Of a DNA stretch of 56,981 nt, positions 24,202 to 33,277 are shown piece by piece; the first letter of the stretch is position 1, and each line of letters starts with the position of its first letter. Position numbers and translations under genes: made by a program. This DNA is from Bacillota bacterium (lineage in GTDB: Bacteria > Bacillota > Clostridia > Lachnospirales > Lachnospiraceae). Location of the stretch: the NCBI GenBank assembly GCA_023411215.1, contig JAEYOY010000007.1:1-56981 (forward strand), in the 5' to 3' direction. The notes beneath the pieces were generated by a model, which did no database searches, had not been told where the DNA came from, and saw only the letters and a program-made list of their open reading frames with translations.

Positions 24202-24680
24202 GGTATAATCAACATCCTTTCATCGTGCTTGGTTTGTACGAGTGGCAGACCATGCTCCTTATACTTCTTTAATACGAAATGTGTTGCAGTACTTAAGATT
24301 GCATCCATTGGAGCAAGCTTCTCTGACACAAAATTAGCTACCTCTCTCATCGTCTTACCCTCAATGATTACCGTCAAATCAAAGCCCCCGCTCATCAGAT
24401 ATACGGATTGTACCTCGCTAAACTGATAAATGCGCTCTGCTATCTTATCAAAGCCAAGTCCACGCTGAGGAGTCACCTTTACTTCGATTAATGCGGTTAC
24501 TCGCTCACATTGAACCTTATCCCAATTAATCAGAGTCGGATAACCACAGATGATCGTCTCATCCTCCAGCTCCTTAATAATACTGATAACCTCTTCTTCG
24601 GTTGTTCCCAACATAATCGCCAGATCTGCAGCCGATAACTTGCTATTCTTATCAATTGCGGTTAAGATCTTCTCTCTCAT
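24198..24680 (-). CDS. Lrp/AsnC-family transcriptional regulator
   Basis: A 160-residue regulator. The N-terminal winged helix (SKLSAADLAIMLGTTEEEVI) is followed by an RAM ligand-binding domain (TALIEVKVTPQRGLGFDKIA, VYLMSGGFDLTVIIEGKT). It overlaps the aminotransferase gene by four bases, so the pair forms a local unit in which the regulator probably senses the amino acid handled by the enzyme. A GAGAGGG site precedes the ATG. Confidence 0.9.
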   Translation of the reverse strand: MREKILTAIDKNSKLSAADLAIMLGTTEEEVISIIKELEDETIICGYPTLINWDKVQCERVTALIEVKVTPQRGLGFDKIAERIYQFSEVQSVYLMSGGFDLTVIIEGKTMREVANFVSEKLAPMDAILSTATHFVLKKYKEHGLPLVQTKHDERMLIIP

Positions 24681-24843
24681 ATCGAAACCCTCTCTTTTCC
24701 CTAAAAATCTATTTGCTTATCATTCGATGAGGGGACCATTTCAAAAAGACAAGAGCAAACATTTCTATCCATATAGCATTATAATCGTAAAGGGTGTAAT
24801 TTATTGTACGATAATGGCTGACAAACAGGTAGCTCTACTACGA

Positions 24844-25827
24844 TTACATCACTTTATATAGCTCATCACTTTTCGGAGGCTCTAAGAAACGTTTTTCATC
24901 CTCATTAATAATCACGCGGTCATTTCCCTCCGTGATACGTCCGATTACCGCGGCAGCTATGCCACCCTCCTTCAGACGGTCCACGAGATAGTTTGCCTGA
25001 TCCGTAACAATCAGCATACACCCACTAGAAATAAGCATGTATGGATTGACATCGTAAAACTCACAAATTTCTACTGTTTCCTGCTTTAGAAGGATCTTCT
25101 TTAGATCAACTTCCAAACCGACCTTAGAAGCAGCACCAATTTCCCACAAAGCACCAAAGATACCACCTTCGGTGACATCATGCATAGAGGTTACTTTGCA
25201 CTCTCGTGCTATTCTTGCTTCCGGCACGACAGAGATAAAATCGATCAACTTCTTCGCTCCATCTAAGAAGCTTTGATTGTATTTTGTCCTTAACTCTGCT
25301 TCCTTAGATGCTGCGATAATTGCTGTTCCTTCCAAACCGGCCCATTTCGTCATAACAATTTCCTGACCGGGCTTTGCTCCAGCTGTCTTAATCAGTTCGC
25401 TACGTTTCATCTTACCAACACCGGTAACGGTAACGATCGGTTGATGTACCGCCTTTGTTATCTCAGTGTGTCCACCGATAATTTCTATATTCAACTGTCG
25501 ACAGGCCGCTTCCATATCCTGCATCGCAGTTCGTAGCTGTACTTCTTCGGTTTTATCGGGTAACAATATCGTAAGCATTATACCAATTACCTCGGCCCCG
25601 TTGGAGGCGATATCATTCGCTGTTATATGAACCGCTAAGGTACCAATGTCTTTCACTGTCCCAGTAATCGGATCCGTTGACAGCACCAGTACTTCATCCT
25701 CTTCTATGGCTAAAACACTACAATCCTCACCAATCGCAGGACCAACCAATACTTCCTCACGTCTATGTCCGATTTGATTAAGAACAGACCTTTTCAGAAC
25801 TGCTTCCGATACTTTCCCTAGGTTCAT
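24844..25827 (-). CDS. AIR-synthase/HypE-like protein
   Basis: A protein of 327 residues from the ATG at 25827 (MNLGKVSEAVLKRSV); an ATG four codons earlier at 25839 is also possible. It has the PurM/HypE/ThiL ATP-binding fold: GPAIGEDCSVLAIEEDEV, VLSTDPITGTVKDIG, NDIASNGAEVIGIMLTILLP, IIGGHTEIT, and later MHDVTEGGIFGALWEIG. It resembles stand-alone HypE-like proteins found in Clostridia without other hydrogenase-maturation genes, so hydrogenase maturation should not be assumed. Twenty-odd bases separate it from the upstream VanW gene, implying one operon. Confidence 0.8.
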   Translation of the reverse strand: MNLGKVSEAVLKRSVLNQIGHRREEVLVGPAIGEDCSVLAIEEDEVLVLSTDPITGTVKDIGTLAVHITANDIASNGAEVIGIMLTILLPDKTEEVQLRTAMQDMEAACRQLNIEIIGGHTEITKAVHQPIVTVTGVGKMKRSELIKTAGAKPGQEIVMTKWAGLEGTAIIAASKEAELRTKYNQSFLDGAKKLIDFISVVPEARIARECKVTSMHDVTEGGIFGALWEIGAASKVGLEVDLKKILLKQETVEICEFYDVNPYMLISSGCMLIVTDQANYLVDRLKEGGIAAAVIGRITEGNDRVIINEDEKRFLEPPKSDELYKVM

Positions 25828-25862
25828 ATTTATAACCATGCCTTTCTTAATAGCTTATCATG

Positions 25863-27395
25863 CTAGTCCTCATATCCCTCATCCCAGTCATTCCAGATAT
25901 CTGCCTGAATCTGATCTTCCGGATTGGTATTGTTGTCTGGTTTAGTGGGTTGGACATCAGTCGGGGTATCAGCCTGATTCTGCTTCTCCTCTTTCTTATC
26001 CGTATCCTTCGGTTTATCCTTATCCTCTGGATCCTTCTCGACCTTTTTGGTTCCTATGGTAACATACTTAGGAGCTGCAGCATAATTACTCTTATTTACC
26101 AGGGTTCTGCTAACCTCAACCCCATTCTCTTTCACAACCTTATATAACTCCGCCTTGTAACCGGTATGAGCTGACTGAGTTACCTTCCGATATGTTTCCG
26201 GCTGTGTCGGATCCTTCGTGATAACATCTGCAGGCGGCTTCGTCTCTGAAAGCACTACTGTCACATACTCAACCTCGCGCTTCTTGGTATCTCTGGTCTC
26301 TTTACCCCATATCTTAAAGGTAATTGTTCTTCCCTTAGTAGTCGCTTCAATTAGGATGGGAACGTCCGTATTATTCTTAAATTTGAAATCCTTATAGGTT
26401 CCGGCAATCGCTGCATCCCTGGATAAATCAACATAACTGATTGTCATGGAATGAGGCTGACGCTCAACTACTTCAAGCTCTGCCTTGAGTATCGCATTAT
26501 ATAAGGTTGTTGTAACCTGGCATGCTCCTCCACCTACACTATCAATAACCTTACCCTGCAAATACGCGCCTGCAACAAAGTAGCCATTAGCTTCGGTGAA
26601 GGGGGTAAGATATTCGTATGAAGAGAATATATCACCTGGATATAATACTGCATTATTAATCAATCTGGCGCCGTTTGCAAGGTTCGCCGCTCTGCCTTCT
26701 GCAGAATCAGCATAATGCGTAGTATAGGTTCCAATAACCGTATTACATTGTTCTACAACATCCTTTGTATAAATCGGCAGGTCATCTTCTATCACTGCAT
26801 CTACAACGATATCCTGACGATTCCAACCATCTATTGCAGTAGCCACTACCTGTACCGTAGCATCAACATTGACCTTCTTTCCAACAACATGGTCACCGTA
26901 GATGAACTCACCGTTTTTTCTTTTAATTGTTGCATTGACAGGCTCTATGTTATAAGCACTAACATCCTTTTCCACAATATCCTTGATTTTAGTCTCATCA
27001 TAAGTAAAGGATAACGGATAGATAATACTACCCTGCTCTATATCCTTCATATCCTTATAGCGCTTCACTAGATTCCCGCTCTTTCCAAGAGATAAGGCTG
27101 TCTGAATATTCTCGTTATCCTCCATCTGATAACCCAAGTCACCCATGGTAGCATAGACAATCTCATTGCCTACCATTATCGCAACTCCTTTATTCTTTAA
27201 ACCATCAACAAAGTTCTCAACTGCTTCCTCTGCCTGTTTCTTCGTCATACCGCTAACATCAACTTCATCTATGAATACACCTTTTACTATTGTATTATCT
27301 TTCTCTTCAGCAGACACATGTACGGTATTTACAGTAAGTATAAAGGTGAAAAATAGTAAAGAAATTGCGGATAATATAATATTTTTTCTACCCAT
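25863..27395 (-). CDS. VanW-family cell-wall-associated protein
   Basis: From the ATG at 27395 (AGTGAGG 6 bases upstream) 510 residues. An N-terminal signal/anchor (NIILSAISLLFFTFILTVNT) is followed by a peptidoglycan-binding-like domain (about 35-190; GVFIDEVDVSGMTKKQAEEA), the VanW domain (about 220-350; SSYEYLTPFTEANGY, GGGACQVTTTLYNAILKAEL), a G5-like domain and a highly charged Lys/Asp/Pro tail. VanW proteins occur in glycopeptide-resistance clusters but are common in Clostridia without them; the function is unknown and no resistance should be inferred. Confidence 0.88.
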   Translation of the reverse strand: MGRKNIILSAISLLFFTFILTVNTVHVSAEEKDNTIVKGVFIDEVDVSGMTKKQAEEAVENFVDGLKNKGVAIMVGNEIVYATMGDLGYQMEDNENIQTALSLGKSGNLVKRYKDMKDIEQGSIIYPLSFTYDETKIKDIVEKDVSAYNIEPVNATIKRKNGEFIYGDHVVGKKVNVDATVQVVATAIDGWNRQDIVVDAVIEDDLPIYTKDVVEQCNTVIGTYTTHYADSAEGRAANLANGARLINNAVLYPGDIFSSYEYLTPFTEANGYFVAGAYLQGKVIDSVGGGACQVTTTLYNAILKAELEVVERQPHSMTISYVDLSRDAAIAGTYKDFKFKNNTDVPILIEATTKGRTITFKIWGKETRDTKKREVEYVTVVLSETKPPADVITKDPTQPETYRKVTQSAHTGYKAELYKVVKENGVEVSRTLVNKSNYAAAPKYVTIGTKKVEKDPEDKDKPKDTDKKEEKQNQADTPTDVQPTKPDNNTNPEDQIQADIWNDWDEGYED

Positions 27396-27599
27396 ATTCA
27401 TCCTCACTTTCTACTGGCTTATATTATTAATTCTGTAACAAAATGCTGTGTTTTTCTGACTTCTCCTATTTTAACATAAACCGGAGATTATTCAAGTCAT
27501 TCTTTCGTTCGTTGACATTTACGCAACAATTATGTATATTTAATACTACATACATGTCAACTGAAACGGGTTGCTCAGACCATATTTGAATAACTCCAC

Positions 27600-27704
27600 T
27601 TATTGTATAACGCTGAGAATCGTAGGAACGACCATTGATAGAACCAGTATGATTATTATAATGGTTGAGATTATTTTTCTTGATTTTTTATTATAGAAAT
27701 TCAT
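27600..27704 (-). CDS. 34-aa single-TM miniprotein
   Basis: AGAGGTG stands 7 bases before the ATG at 27704, which opens MNFYNKKSRKIISTIIIIIL and continues VLSMVVPTILSVIQ. It has a basic head and one TM helix. I recall very similar short proteins in other Lachnospiraceae, but cannot verify that here. The longer frame in the same phase starting at 27881 would overlap the divergent gene at 27754 and is not favoured. Function unknown. Confidence 0.55.
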   Translation of the reverse strand: MNFYNKKSRKIISTIIIIILVLSMVVPTILSVIQ

Positions 27705-27753
27705 TAATTTCACCTCTTTTATATTATTTTTATTCGAAAGGTTGTGAACACTC

Positions 27754-28374
27754 ATGGGAATCCCTGTAGCGTCCATACTTATACTTATTTTTATACTTTG
27801 GCTGCAATACGAGATAAGAAAGGACGGAAAAGTATCAAAAAAGTCACTAGATCTTTTCTGGTTGAAGGAGAAGGACTCCAACTTAGTCCGTCGTAAGGAT
27901 ATCTCACAGCTTGAATATCTGTCGATTACCCTGGAGCATCTTCCGATGGAGGACCACGCGGATGATACAATTAATTCTTATCGTGATACCATCAAAAAAT
28001 ATGCCGAGCGTAAAATGATTAACCTGTCAGGCAAAACCAATACCGAGCTAAAATTCGAATACGGTGTTGCCAATCTCAACCTTCTGTCTTCTTATGATAA
28101 TAACTATACCGCCTTCGTAAGTATGCTTCAAAAATGGGCGGTACGACTTAAGGAACACGGCTATACCAGTGACGCCCAGGCTGTCCTTGAATTCAGTGTC
28201 TTTTCCTGTCTTACCGATGTTACCAATGCTTATCGGATGCTGAATGAAATATATCATAACCAAAACACCCCTGAAAAAACCGATGCTCTCATCGAAATCA
28301 TTGATAAAACAAAGATTAAGGATAAGGATAAGCTGATTGAGGAACTAAAATCAATATCTCTCAGATACAGGTAG
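27754..28374 (+). CDS. Conserved membrane-anchored protein of unknown function, 206 aa
   Basis: GAAAGG precedes the ATG at 27754. An N-terminal TM helix (IPVASILILIFILWLQYEIR) is followed by a cytoplasmic helical region that looks TPR-like in its second half (YTAFVSMLQKWAVRLKEHGY, TSDAQAVLEFSVFS, and DALIEIIDKTKIKDKDKLIE). I do not recognise a named family. It is divergent from the 34-aa miniprotein gene, the starts being 49 bases apart, so they share a control region. Confidence 0.65.
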   Translation: MGIPVASILILIFILWLQYEIRKDGKVSKKSLDLFWLKEKDSNLVRRKDISQLEYLSITLEHLPMEDHADDTINSYRDTIKKYAERKMINLSGKTNTELKFEYGVANLNLLSSYDNNYTAFVSMLQKWAVRLKEHGYTSDAQAVLEFSVFSCLTDVTNAYRMLNEIYHNQNTPEKTDALIEIIDKTKIKDKDKLIEELKSISLRYR

Positions 28375-28459
28375 CTTATCCGTATTCATAAATGTAATTT
28401 TTATTTTATGATATTTTATAGAATCAAGCAAGATTTTTTTAATTCATGCGGAATTCATC

Positions 28460-29152
28460 CTAGCGAAGCTGACGGCTTTTGCCTCGATTATCAGCATTTT
28501 TTTCTTTAACATAAATGCACTCTTCCTTAAGAAAGCATTCCTCACATTTCGGTTTTCTAGCTGTGCAGATGGTCCTTCCCAAGGTAATAATTTGTATATT
28601 GTAGGCTATCCATTGTTCCTTAGGTAAACGCTTCATTAAATCAAATTCAATTTTCACCGGATCTTCTTCTTTCGTAAAGCCCAGACGATTGGAAATACGT
28701 TTTACATGGGTATCCACTACAATACTAGGCTCATGAAATATATTGCCGCGAATTACATTCGCTGTCTTTCTACCAACTCCGGCCAGATTTGTCAAAGCAT
28801 CGATGTCACTGGGAACCTCTCCGTTATATTTCTCTACCAGCGCTTTCGCACAGGCAATAATATTTTTTGCTTTATTCTTATAGAAGCCGGTGGAATGAAT
28901 ATCCTTTTCCAATTCCTCCTGTCTCGCTTCTGCTAATGCCTGTACACTCGGATATTTCTTAAATAAATCCTTTGTTACAATATTGACTCGGTCATCGGTG
29001 CATTGAGCACTTAGGATCGTAGCAATCAGTAGCTGCCAAGGTGTCTCATGATTTAGAAAAATCTTATGCTCCGTAGTATATTCTCGGTTGAGTGCCGCAA
29101 TAATGCGCTCCATTCTCTCCCGTTCTTTTTTTGATATTCTTTGGTTGGACAA
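28460..29152 (-). CDS. nth: Endonuclease III
   Basis: A 230-residue DNA glycosylase/AP lyase for oxidised pyrimidines. It has the helix-hairpin-helix with catalytic Lys (LAGVGRKTANVI), the catalytic Asp motif (SIVVDTHVKRISNRLGF) and the 4Fe-4S loop (CTARKPKCEECFLKEEC). All expected residues are present and length is normal. It sits 27 bases downstream of the radical SAM gene on the same strand. Confidence 0.95.
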   Translation of the reverse strand: MSNQRISKKERERMERIIAALNREYTTEHKIFLNHETPWQLLIATILSAQCTDDRVNIVTKDLFKKYPSVQALAEARQEELEKDIHSTGFYKNKAKNIIACAKALVEKYNGEVPSDIDALTNLAGVGRKTANVIRGNIFHEPSIVVDTHVKRISNRLGFTKEEDPVKIEFDLMKRLPKEQWIAYNIQIITLGRTICTARKPKCEECFLKEECIYVKEKNADNRGKSRQLR

Positions 29153-29179
29153 ATCTGTGCCTCCTTTCTAACGATAATG

Positions 29180-30901
29180 TCATATTTTTATTATTTCGGC
29201 TGATTTTGTAATGGGATCTCTGTCACTATAATTAAACAAAATCGTAGAGTCACATTTCACTGCTTTCCCCTGCTCTATTGCAGCCTCAATATCATAGGTA
29301 AAGTCCTCAATATGAATTACTTTATGTATCTTACGATACATATCATAGAGCTCCTTGTAATTCTTCTGAGTGCGTTCTGCTGCAAATTTCGGTCTACTTT
29401 TTATGTCCTCTCGCAGGAACAAATCCATCAGAAGTATTTCTTTAAACAACTCCAGACTCATCTGCTTATACTCATTCGACCCCTGTATTCCGGGAAGAAC
29501 CTGCTCACGAAAGAAGTCCATCAGTAGATCATATCTCTTTATTCTACTGTGAGCCTGCATCTCCATATGCTTAGTCTCATAATAGGTATAGAGTTCCTCA
29601 TAAAACTTCATGGGGGATGGGTAAAAATGCTTCAGATAACCCACAGCACTGGTGAACTGTCCGCTGTTATAATATATCTCAACCATTTCGCAGATGCCCT
29701 TTAGCTTAAGCAGCTCCTCATAAGACAAATGCTTTGTATATAACACTTCATAGGGTGGATTGTCCCGGTATATGATGCCGTAAGCCCTGGCATCCTCCTC
29801 CATAGGTGAACCCTTTAGCACCTTTAGAAATCCCAGCTGCAGCTGATCCGGCTTCATCTCATATACCTCCAGGAAGGAGTGTTCAAAGGCATGATAATCC
29901 TCAAGCGGAAGCCCCGCAATCAGGTCTAGATGCTGATGTATATTCCTGCCCGATTTTATTTTGTCCACATTAACCCGAAGGCGTTTAAGATCCGTTTTAC
30001 GATGAATGACTTCTACCGTATCCGGATTGGTAGACTGTACCCCAATCTCAAATTGTACTTGTGCAGGTCGAAGTGTTGCAAGAAACGCAATCTCATCCTC
30101 TTCCAGTAGATCCGCCGCAATCTCAAAATGGAAATTAGTGATCCCATTGTCGTGTTCCTTGATATAACGCCAAATCTCCATTGCATGTACCTTGTTACAA
30201 TTAAAAGTTCGGTCCACGAACTTTATCTGGGGAACTTGTCTGTCCAATAAAAATTGTAATTCCTGCTTAACCAGCTCTGTATCCCGGAATCGGATTCGCT
30301 TATCCACAGACGACAGACAGTAGCTACAGGAGAACGGGCATCCCCGACTGCTTTCATAATAGATGATCCTGTTATTAAATGACTCCAGCTCTTCATAAGG
30401 AAAAGGGATATCACTTAGGGATAACAATTCACGAGGTCTTGTTACCCTCATTTGATCTCCTTCACGATAAGCAATTCCGGCAATCTCTTCTAGATATCGC
30501 TCTCCTTCTACGGTATAATACTGGGTCAGCTCCAGGAAGGTTTGTTCCCCTTCACCAATCATTATTCCCGTTAATTCAGGGTTTTTCTTCAGGCACTCAG
30601 TGGCGTCATAGGACACTTCGGGACCACCCAACCATATCTTAGCCGTTGGGTGTACCTTATTAAGCTCCTGAGTAAGTCTCAACACAATCTCGATATTCCA
30701 TATATAGCAGGAAAAAGCGATCACATCGGCCTTTTCCTTATAAATTCCTCGAAGGATATCCTCCTCAGAATGATTAATTGTATATTCTGCCAGCGAAACC
30801 GAATCACCGACCCCTTGTTTCCTTGCATAAGCCCGAAGACTATGAACAGCAAGATTGGAATGAATATATTTTGCATTGATTGCAACCAGCAACAGCTTCA
30901 T
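29180..30901 (-). CDS. B12-binding-domain radical SAM protein (DUF4080 type)
   Basis: From the ATG at 30901 (AAGGAG 7 bases upstream) 573 residues beginning MKLLLVAINAKYIHSNLAVH. An N-terminal cobalamin-binding-like Rossmann domain (to about 140; IWLGGPEVSYDATECLKKNP) precedes a radical SAM core with the cluster motif RGCPFSCSYCLSS (CxxxCxxC). A helical C-terminal DUF4080 domain follows. The classic DxHxxG cobalamin motif is not evident, so cobalamin use is doubtful. Such proteins are often methyltransferase-like or methylthio-transfer relatives; the substrate is unknown. It is probably co-transcribed with nth. Confidence 0.88.
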   Translation of the reverse strand: MKLLLVAINAKYIHSNLAVHSLRAYARKQGVGDSVSLAEYTINHSEEDILRGIYKEKADVIAFSCYIWNIEIVLRLTQELNKVHPTAKIWLGGPEVSYDATECLKKNPELTGIMIGEGEQTFLELTQYYTVEGERYLEEIAGIAYREGDQMRVTRPRELLSLSDIPFPYEELESFNNRIIYYESSRGCPFSCSYCLSSVDKRIRFRDTELVKQELQFLLDRQVPQIKFVDRTFNCNKVHAMEIWRYIKEHDNGITNFHFEIAADLLEEDEIAFLATLRPAQVQFEIGVQSTNPDTVEVIHRKTDLKRLRVNVDKIKSGRNIHQHLDLIAGLPLEDYHAFEHSFLEVYEMKPDQLQLGFLKVLKGSPMEEDARAYGIIYRDNPPYEVLYTKHLSYEELLKLKGICEMVEIYYNSGQFTSAVGYLKHFYPSPMKFYEELYTYYETKHMEMQAHSRIKRYDLLMDFFREQVLPGIQGSNEYKQMSLELFKEILLMDLFLREDIKSRPKFAAERTQKNYKELYDMYRKIHKVIHIEDFTYDIEAAIEQGKAVKCDSTILFNYSDRDPITKSAEIIKI

Positions 30902-31135
30902 AAATAATCTCCTTTTCCTCAGCCTTCTCACGAACCAATTTTAACATAAGTATTACCCTCATAGCTACTTAATTTAGAAAAATTTTAGATTTTTAATTGA
31001 ATTTAATTTAATTGCACTAATCTGTTTTTTCTTATCATAGCTTATCCTTAATTCAAGGCTTTTTAACACTTCCTGTCATTGCATAAGAATGCATAATCCA
31101 CGATACAATATTAATATTACCGTTTCTCCGCTGTC

Positions 31136-31164
31136 TAGACAGATTCGACATGATATGATATAGT
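31136..31164 (+). promoter_or_regulatory. Candidate sigma-A promoter of the DUF2156 gene
   Basis: TAGACA (31136-31141), 17-base spacer, TATAGT (31159-31164), then 33 bases to the ATG at 31198, which has AGGAGG. Nothing else stands out in 30902-31135. Confidence 0.5.
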
Positions 31165-31197
31165 GAAATTTAATCGAAATGGATTCAGGAGGTTACT

Positions 31198-32088
31198 ATG
31201 TTAACGTTTGACCCAATTACTGCTGATAATATTTGTAAAACAGCAGAATATTTTAAATATAAAATCAGTCGTACCAGTGATTACACTCTTGGGGCGATGT
31301 ATATGTGGAGGGATTTCTATCAGACCAGCTTCACAATTTATGATGATATGATTTTATATAAAGTAAAGTTTTTAGACCATATCTCATTTACCTTTCCGGT
31401 AGGCGGAGGATCTCTGCCAAAAGCGATGGAAGAAATCAAAGAGTACTGCAAGGCAAATGATATTCCTATGTGGTTTTGTACCGTTCCGGATGAAGCCGTT
31501 GCTACTCTGGTTAATGATTTCGGCGGTTCGAAACCCTGTCCTCCCAATCGTGATTGGGCGGACTATCTATATCTTGCTGATGATCTGGCGGACATGGCCG
31601 GTAGGAAATACAGTGGACAGCGAAACCACATAAATAAGTTCAAAAAGCTTTATCCGAATTATACTTATCAAAGGATAACGAATGATAATATTCCGAAAGT
31701 GATCGATTTCTTAATGGATTATGAGAAAAATCATGGCAAAGAAGCGAGTCTTGCCCAGGAGGAATTAACCAGAACCCTGGAGCTTATTCCTTATATGGAG
31801 AAGTTTAAGCTTCCCGGCGCCTTTATTGAGGTGGATGGTGTCATTGTTGCCCTGGCCATCGGTGAGGTCATTAAGGACACCTTATATTGCCATATCGAGA
31901 AGGCTAATCGAGATTATCCCGGTTCCTATCAGATGATCGTAAAGGAATTCTCTAGCGATATGCGCAGTAGCTTCGGTATTCAATATATCAATCGAGAAGA
32001 GGATGTTGGCGATCTTGGACTTCGTACCTCGAAGCTCTCCTATCACCCTACTGCCTTACTGGACAAGTCCTGTGTACTTATTCCCTAG
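31198..32088 (+). CDS. DUF2156 protein (phosphatidylglycerol-lysyltransferase-like GNAT fold)
   Basis: A 296-residue protein matching DUF2156, the double-GNAT domain related to the catalytic part of MprF/FemX-like aminoacyl-tRNA transferases: ISRTSDYTLGAMYMWRDFYQ, KYSGQRNHINKFKKLYPNY, GAFIEVDGVIVALAIGEV, and FGIQYINREEDVGDLGLRTS near the end. It lacks a membrane domain, so it is a soluble stand-alone version; substrate unknown. AGGAGG is 5 bases before the ATG. Its TAG stop touches the left edge of fold-back element 2. Confidence 0.88.
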   Translation: MLTFDPITADNICKTAEYFKYKISRTSDYTLGAMYMWRDFYQTSFTIYDDMILYKVKFLDHISFTFPVGGGSLPKAMEEIKEYCKANDIPMWFCTVPDEAVATLVNDFGGSKPCPPNRDWADYLYLADDLADMAGRKYSGQRNHINKFKKLYPNYTYQRITNDNIPKVIDFLMDYEKNHGKEASLAQEELTRTLELIPYMEKFKLPGAFIEVDGVIVALAIGEVIKDTLYCHIEKANRDYPGSYQMIVKEFSSDMRSSFGIQYINREEDVGDLGLRTSKLSYHPTALLDKSCVLIP

Positions 32089-32364
32089 AAGGATTGGAAT
32101 GTCAAAAGCCATACAAACAACTTACATTCATCGATTTGCACATCAATACCTTAACTTTAGCGTGATGCAGAATATAGTTCGATGAGCAACTGTATGAAGT
32201 CGTTGGTACTTAGGTCCTGTATTTTAGGACCTTATGTACCAATACGTACTTCATCCAAGCGAGAGCGTGTTGCGAATGAATTATGTTCTGCATCACGCAA
32301 TCAATTATGAAATTGTGCAAATTGATGAATACATATATGATTTGTCTTTTGACACTCCAATCCT
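32089..32364. repeat. Fold-back element 2 filling the gap between two convergent genes
   Basis: The arms AGGATTGGAATGTCAAAAG (32090-32108) and CTTTTGACACTCCAATCCT (32346-32364) pair with one G-T. Further paired blocks inside are ATTCATCRATTTGCACA, GCGTGATGCAGAAYATARTT and, at the tip, TTGGTAC / GTACCAA enclosing AGGTCCT / AGGACCT. The palindrome covers the whole space between the stop codons of the DUF2156 and permease-like genes and would stop transcription from both sides. Confidence 0.75.
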
Positions 32365-32791
32365 AGAAGAATTTATAGTGAGGTTTTTCCTCCTTCATAA
32401 GCAGATAACGGAGCATATCATCCAACAGTATTGCCGGCAAGGATAATAAGAACCAGATATTCGTGTAAAGCAAGCAAATCTGACCAAGAAAATTATATGG
32501 TTGCTTGGAATAATCCCATACACCCAGCCCAAGCCAGAGATTAACCACAATACCAACGGTTAGTTCCACGACCGTTACGATTAGCGCTGAGATGACCATT
32601 TGACTAACAATTGACATTTTCCATGAATACACTTGATTCAGCAGCCCAATCAATACAAAGCAGAGACCTCCGGCAATCAGCATTGAAATATGGGAATAGC
32701 CACGGCTAAGGATTTCAATGGCTCCATACAGAAAACCGCCGGTCAGAAATAAAAAGGTATATTTTAAGAAACGATTATAGATTAAGAGCAT
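32363..32791 (-). CDS. Putative ABC-transporter permease-like membrane protein (CmpB/DUF1113 type)
   Basis: A 142-residue integral membrane protein with four hydrophobic segments. The arrangement FLYGAIEILSRGYSHISMLI, VVELTVGIVVNLWLGLGVWD and YSKQPYNFLGQICLLYTNIW is typical of the pfam06541 family. Despite the family name no ABC partner is nearby and the role is unknown. Its TAG stop is formed at the border of fold-back element 2. Confidence 0.8.
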   Translation of the reverse strand: MLLIYNRFLKYTFLFLTGGFLYGAIEILSRGYSHISMLIAGGLCFVLIGLLNQVYSWKMSIVSQMVISALIVTVVELTVGIVVNLWLGLGVWDYSKQPYNFLGQICLLYTNIWFLLSLPAILLDDMLRYLLMKEEKPHYKFF

Positions 32792-32826
32792 ATTATTCCC
32801 CCAAATTGTATATCCAACAGTTACTG

Positions 32827-32849
32827 AAGTGCCTGCGAAGCAGGCACTT
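32827..32849. terminator. Perfect hairpin, bidirectional terminator-like
   Basis: AAGTGCCTGC (32827-32836), loop GAA, GCAGGCACTT (32840-32849), followed by Ts on the forward strand and A/T-rich sequence on the other. It is one of three hairpins stacked downstream of ftsH. The gene-free stretch 32792-33277 otherwise shows nothing coding. Confidence 0.5.
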
Positions 32850-32948
32850 TTGATTCAAAATCATCTATTCCTGATATATTAATTATACGCAAAAGCATGG
32901 GAGAATATATCGATTTTTATGTTTTGGAAGAAACTCACTGCAGTAAAC

Positions 32949-32981
32949 GATAGAAAGCACGTTTCGCGAACTCTCTATTGT
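32949..32981. repeat. Dispersed palindrome family, copy P3
   Basis: CGATAGAAAGCACGTTTCGC then GAACTCTCTATTGTC: matches the family with a few arm mismatches; the TCACGAATAA flank resembles the right flank of P2 and P4. Confidence 0.7.
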
Positions 32982-33071
32982 CACGAATAAATAAAAATAG
33001 ATCTGTTGCATAAAGAATTAACTTAAGGATGGAAGATATCTATTGCAGCAGATCTATATTTTTACGCAGTA

Positions 33072-33101
33072 AAAAAGGACAGTTATGGGACTGTCCTTTT
33101 T
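33072..33101 (-). terminator. Terminator downstream of ftsH
   Basis: AAAAAGGACAG (33072-33082) pairs with CTGTCCTTTTT (33091-33101). It has T runs in both orientations, but only ftsH reads toward it. Confidence 0.75.
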
Positions 33102-33277
33102 CGGAGAAGGTATTTTTGTTACTTATGGGGGTGTAGCAAAAACTATATAATGTATTGGGGTTTACAAACATAGTATAGCATGTTATACGACAGAAGTGTG
33201 CACAAACTTTACAATGTTTTGATTTATTTTTCGTCAATCTGCACAACGGCATCAAAGAGGTTTTTCACTGGCAGGGT

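Noticed and set aside
25863..27395. Glycopeptide-resistance gene because of the VanW domain
   Set aside because: No van ligase, dehydrogenase or regulator is near; VanW proteins are common in Clostridia without resistance.
27600..27881. 93-aa reverse frame including the 34-aa miniprotein
   Set aside because: The extra N-terminal part lies antisense to the start of the divergent gene at 27754; the internal ATG at 27704 has a good ribosome site.
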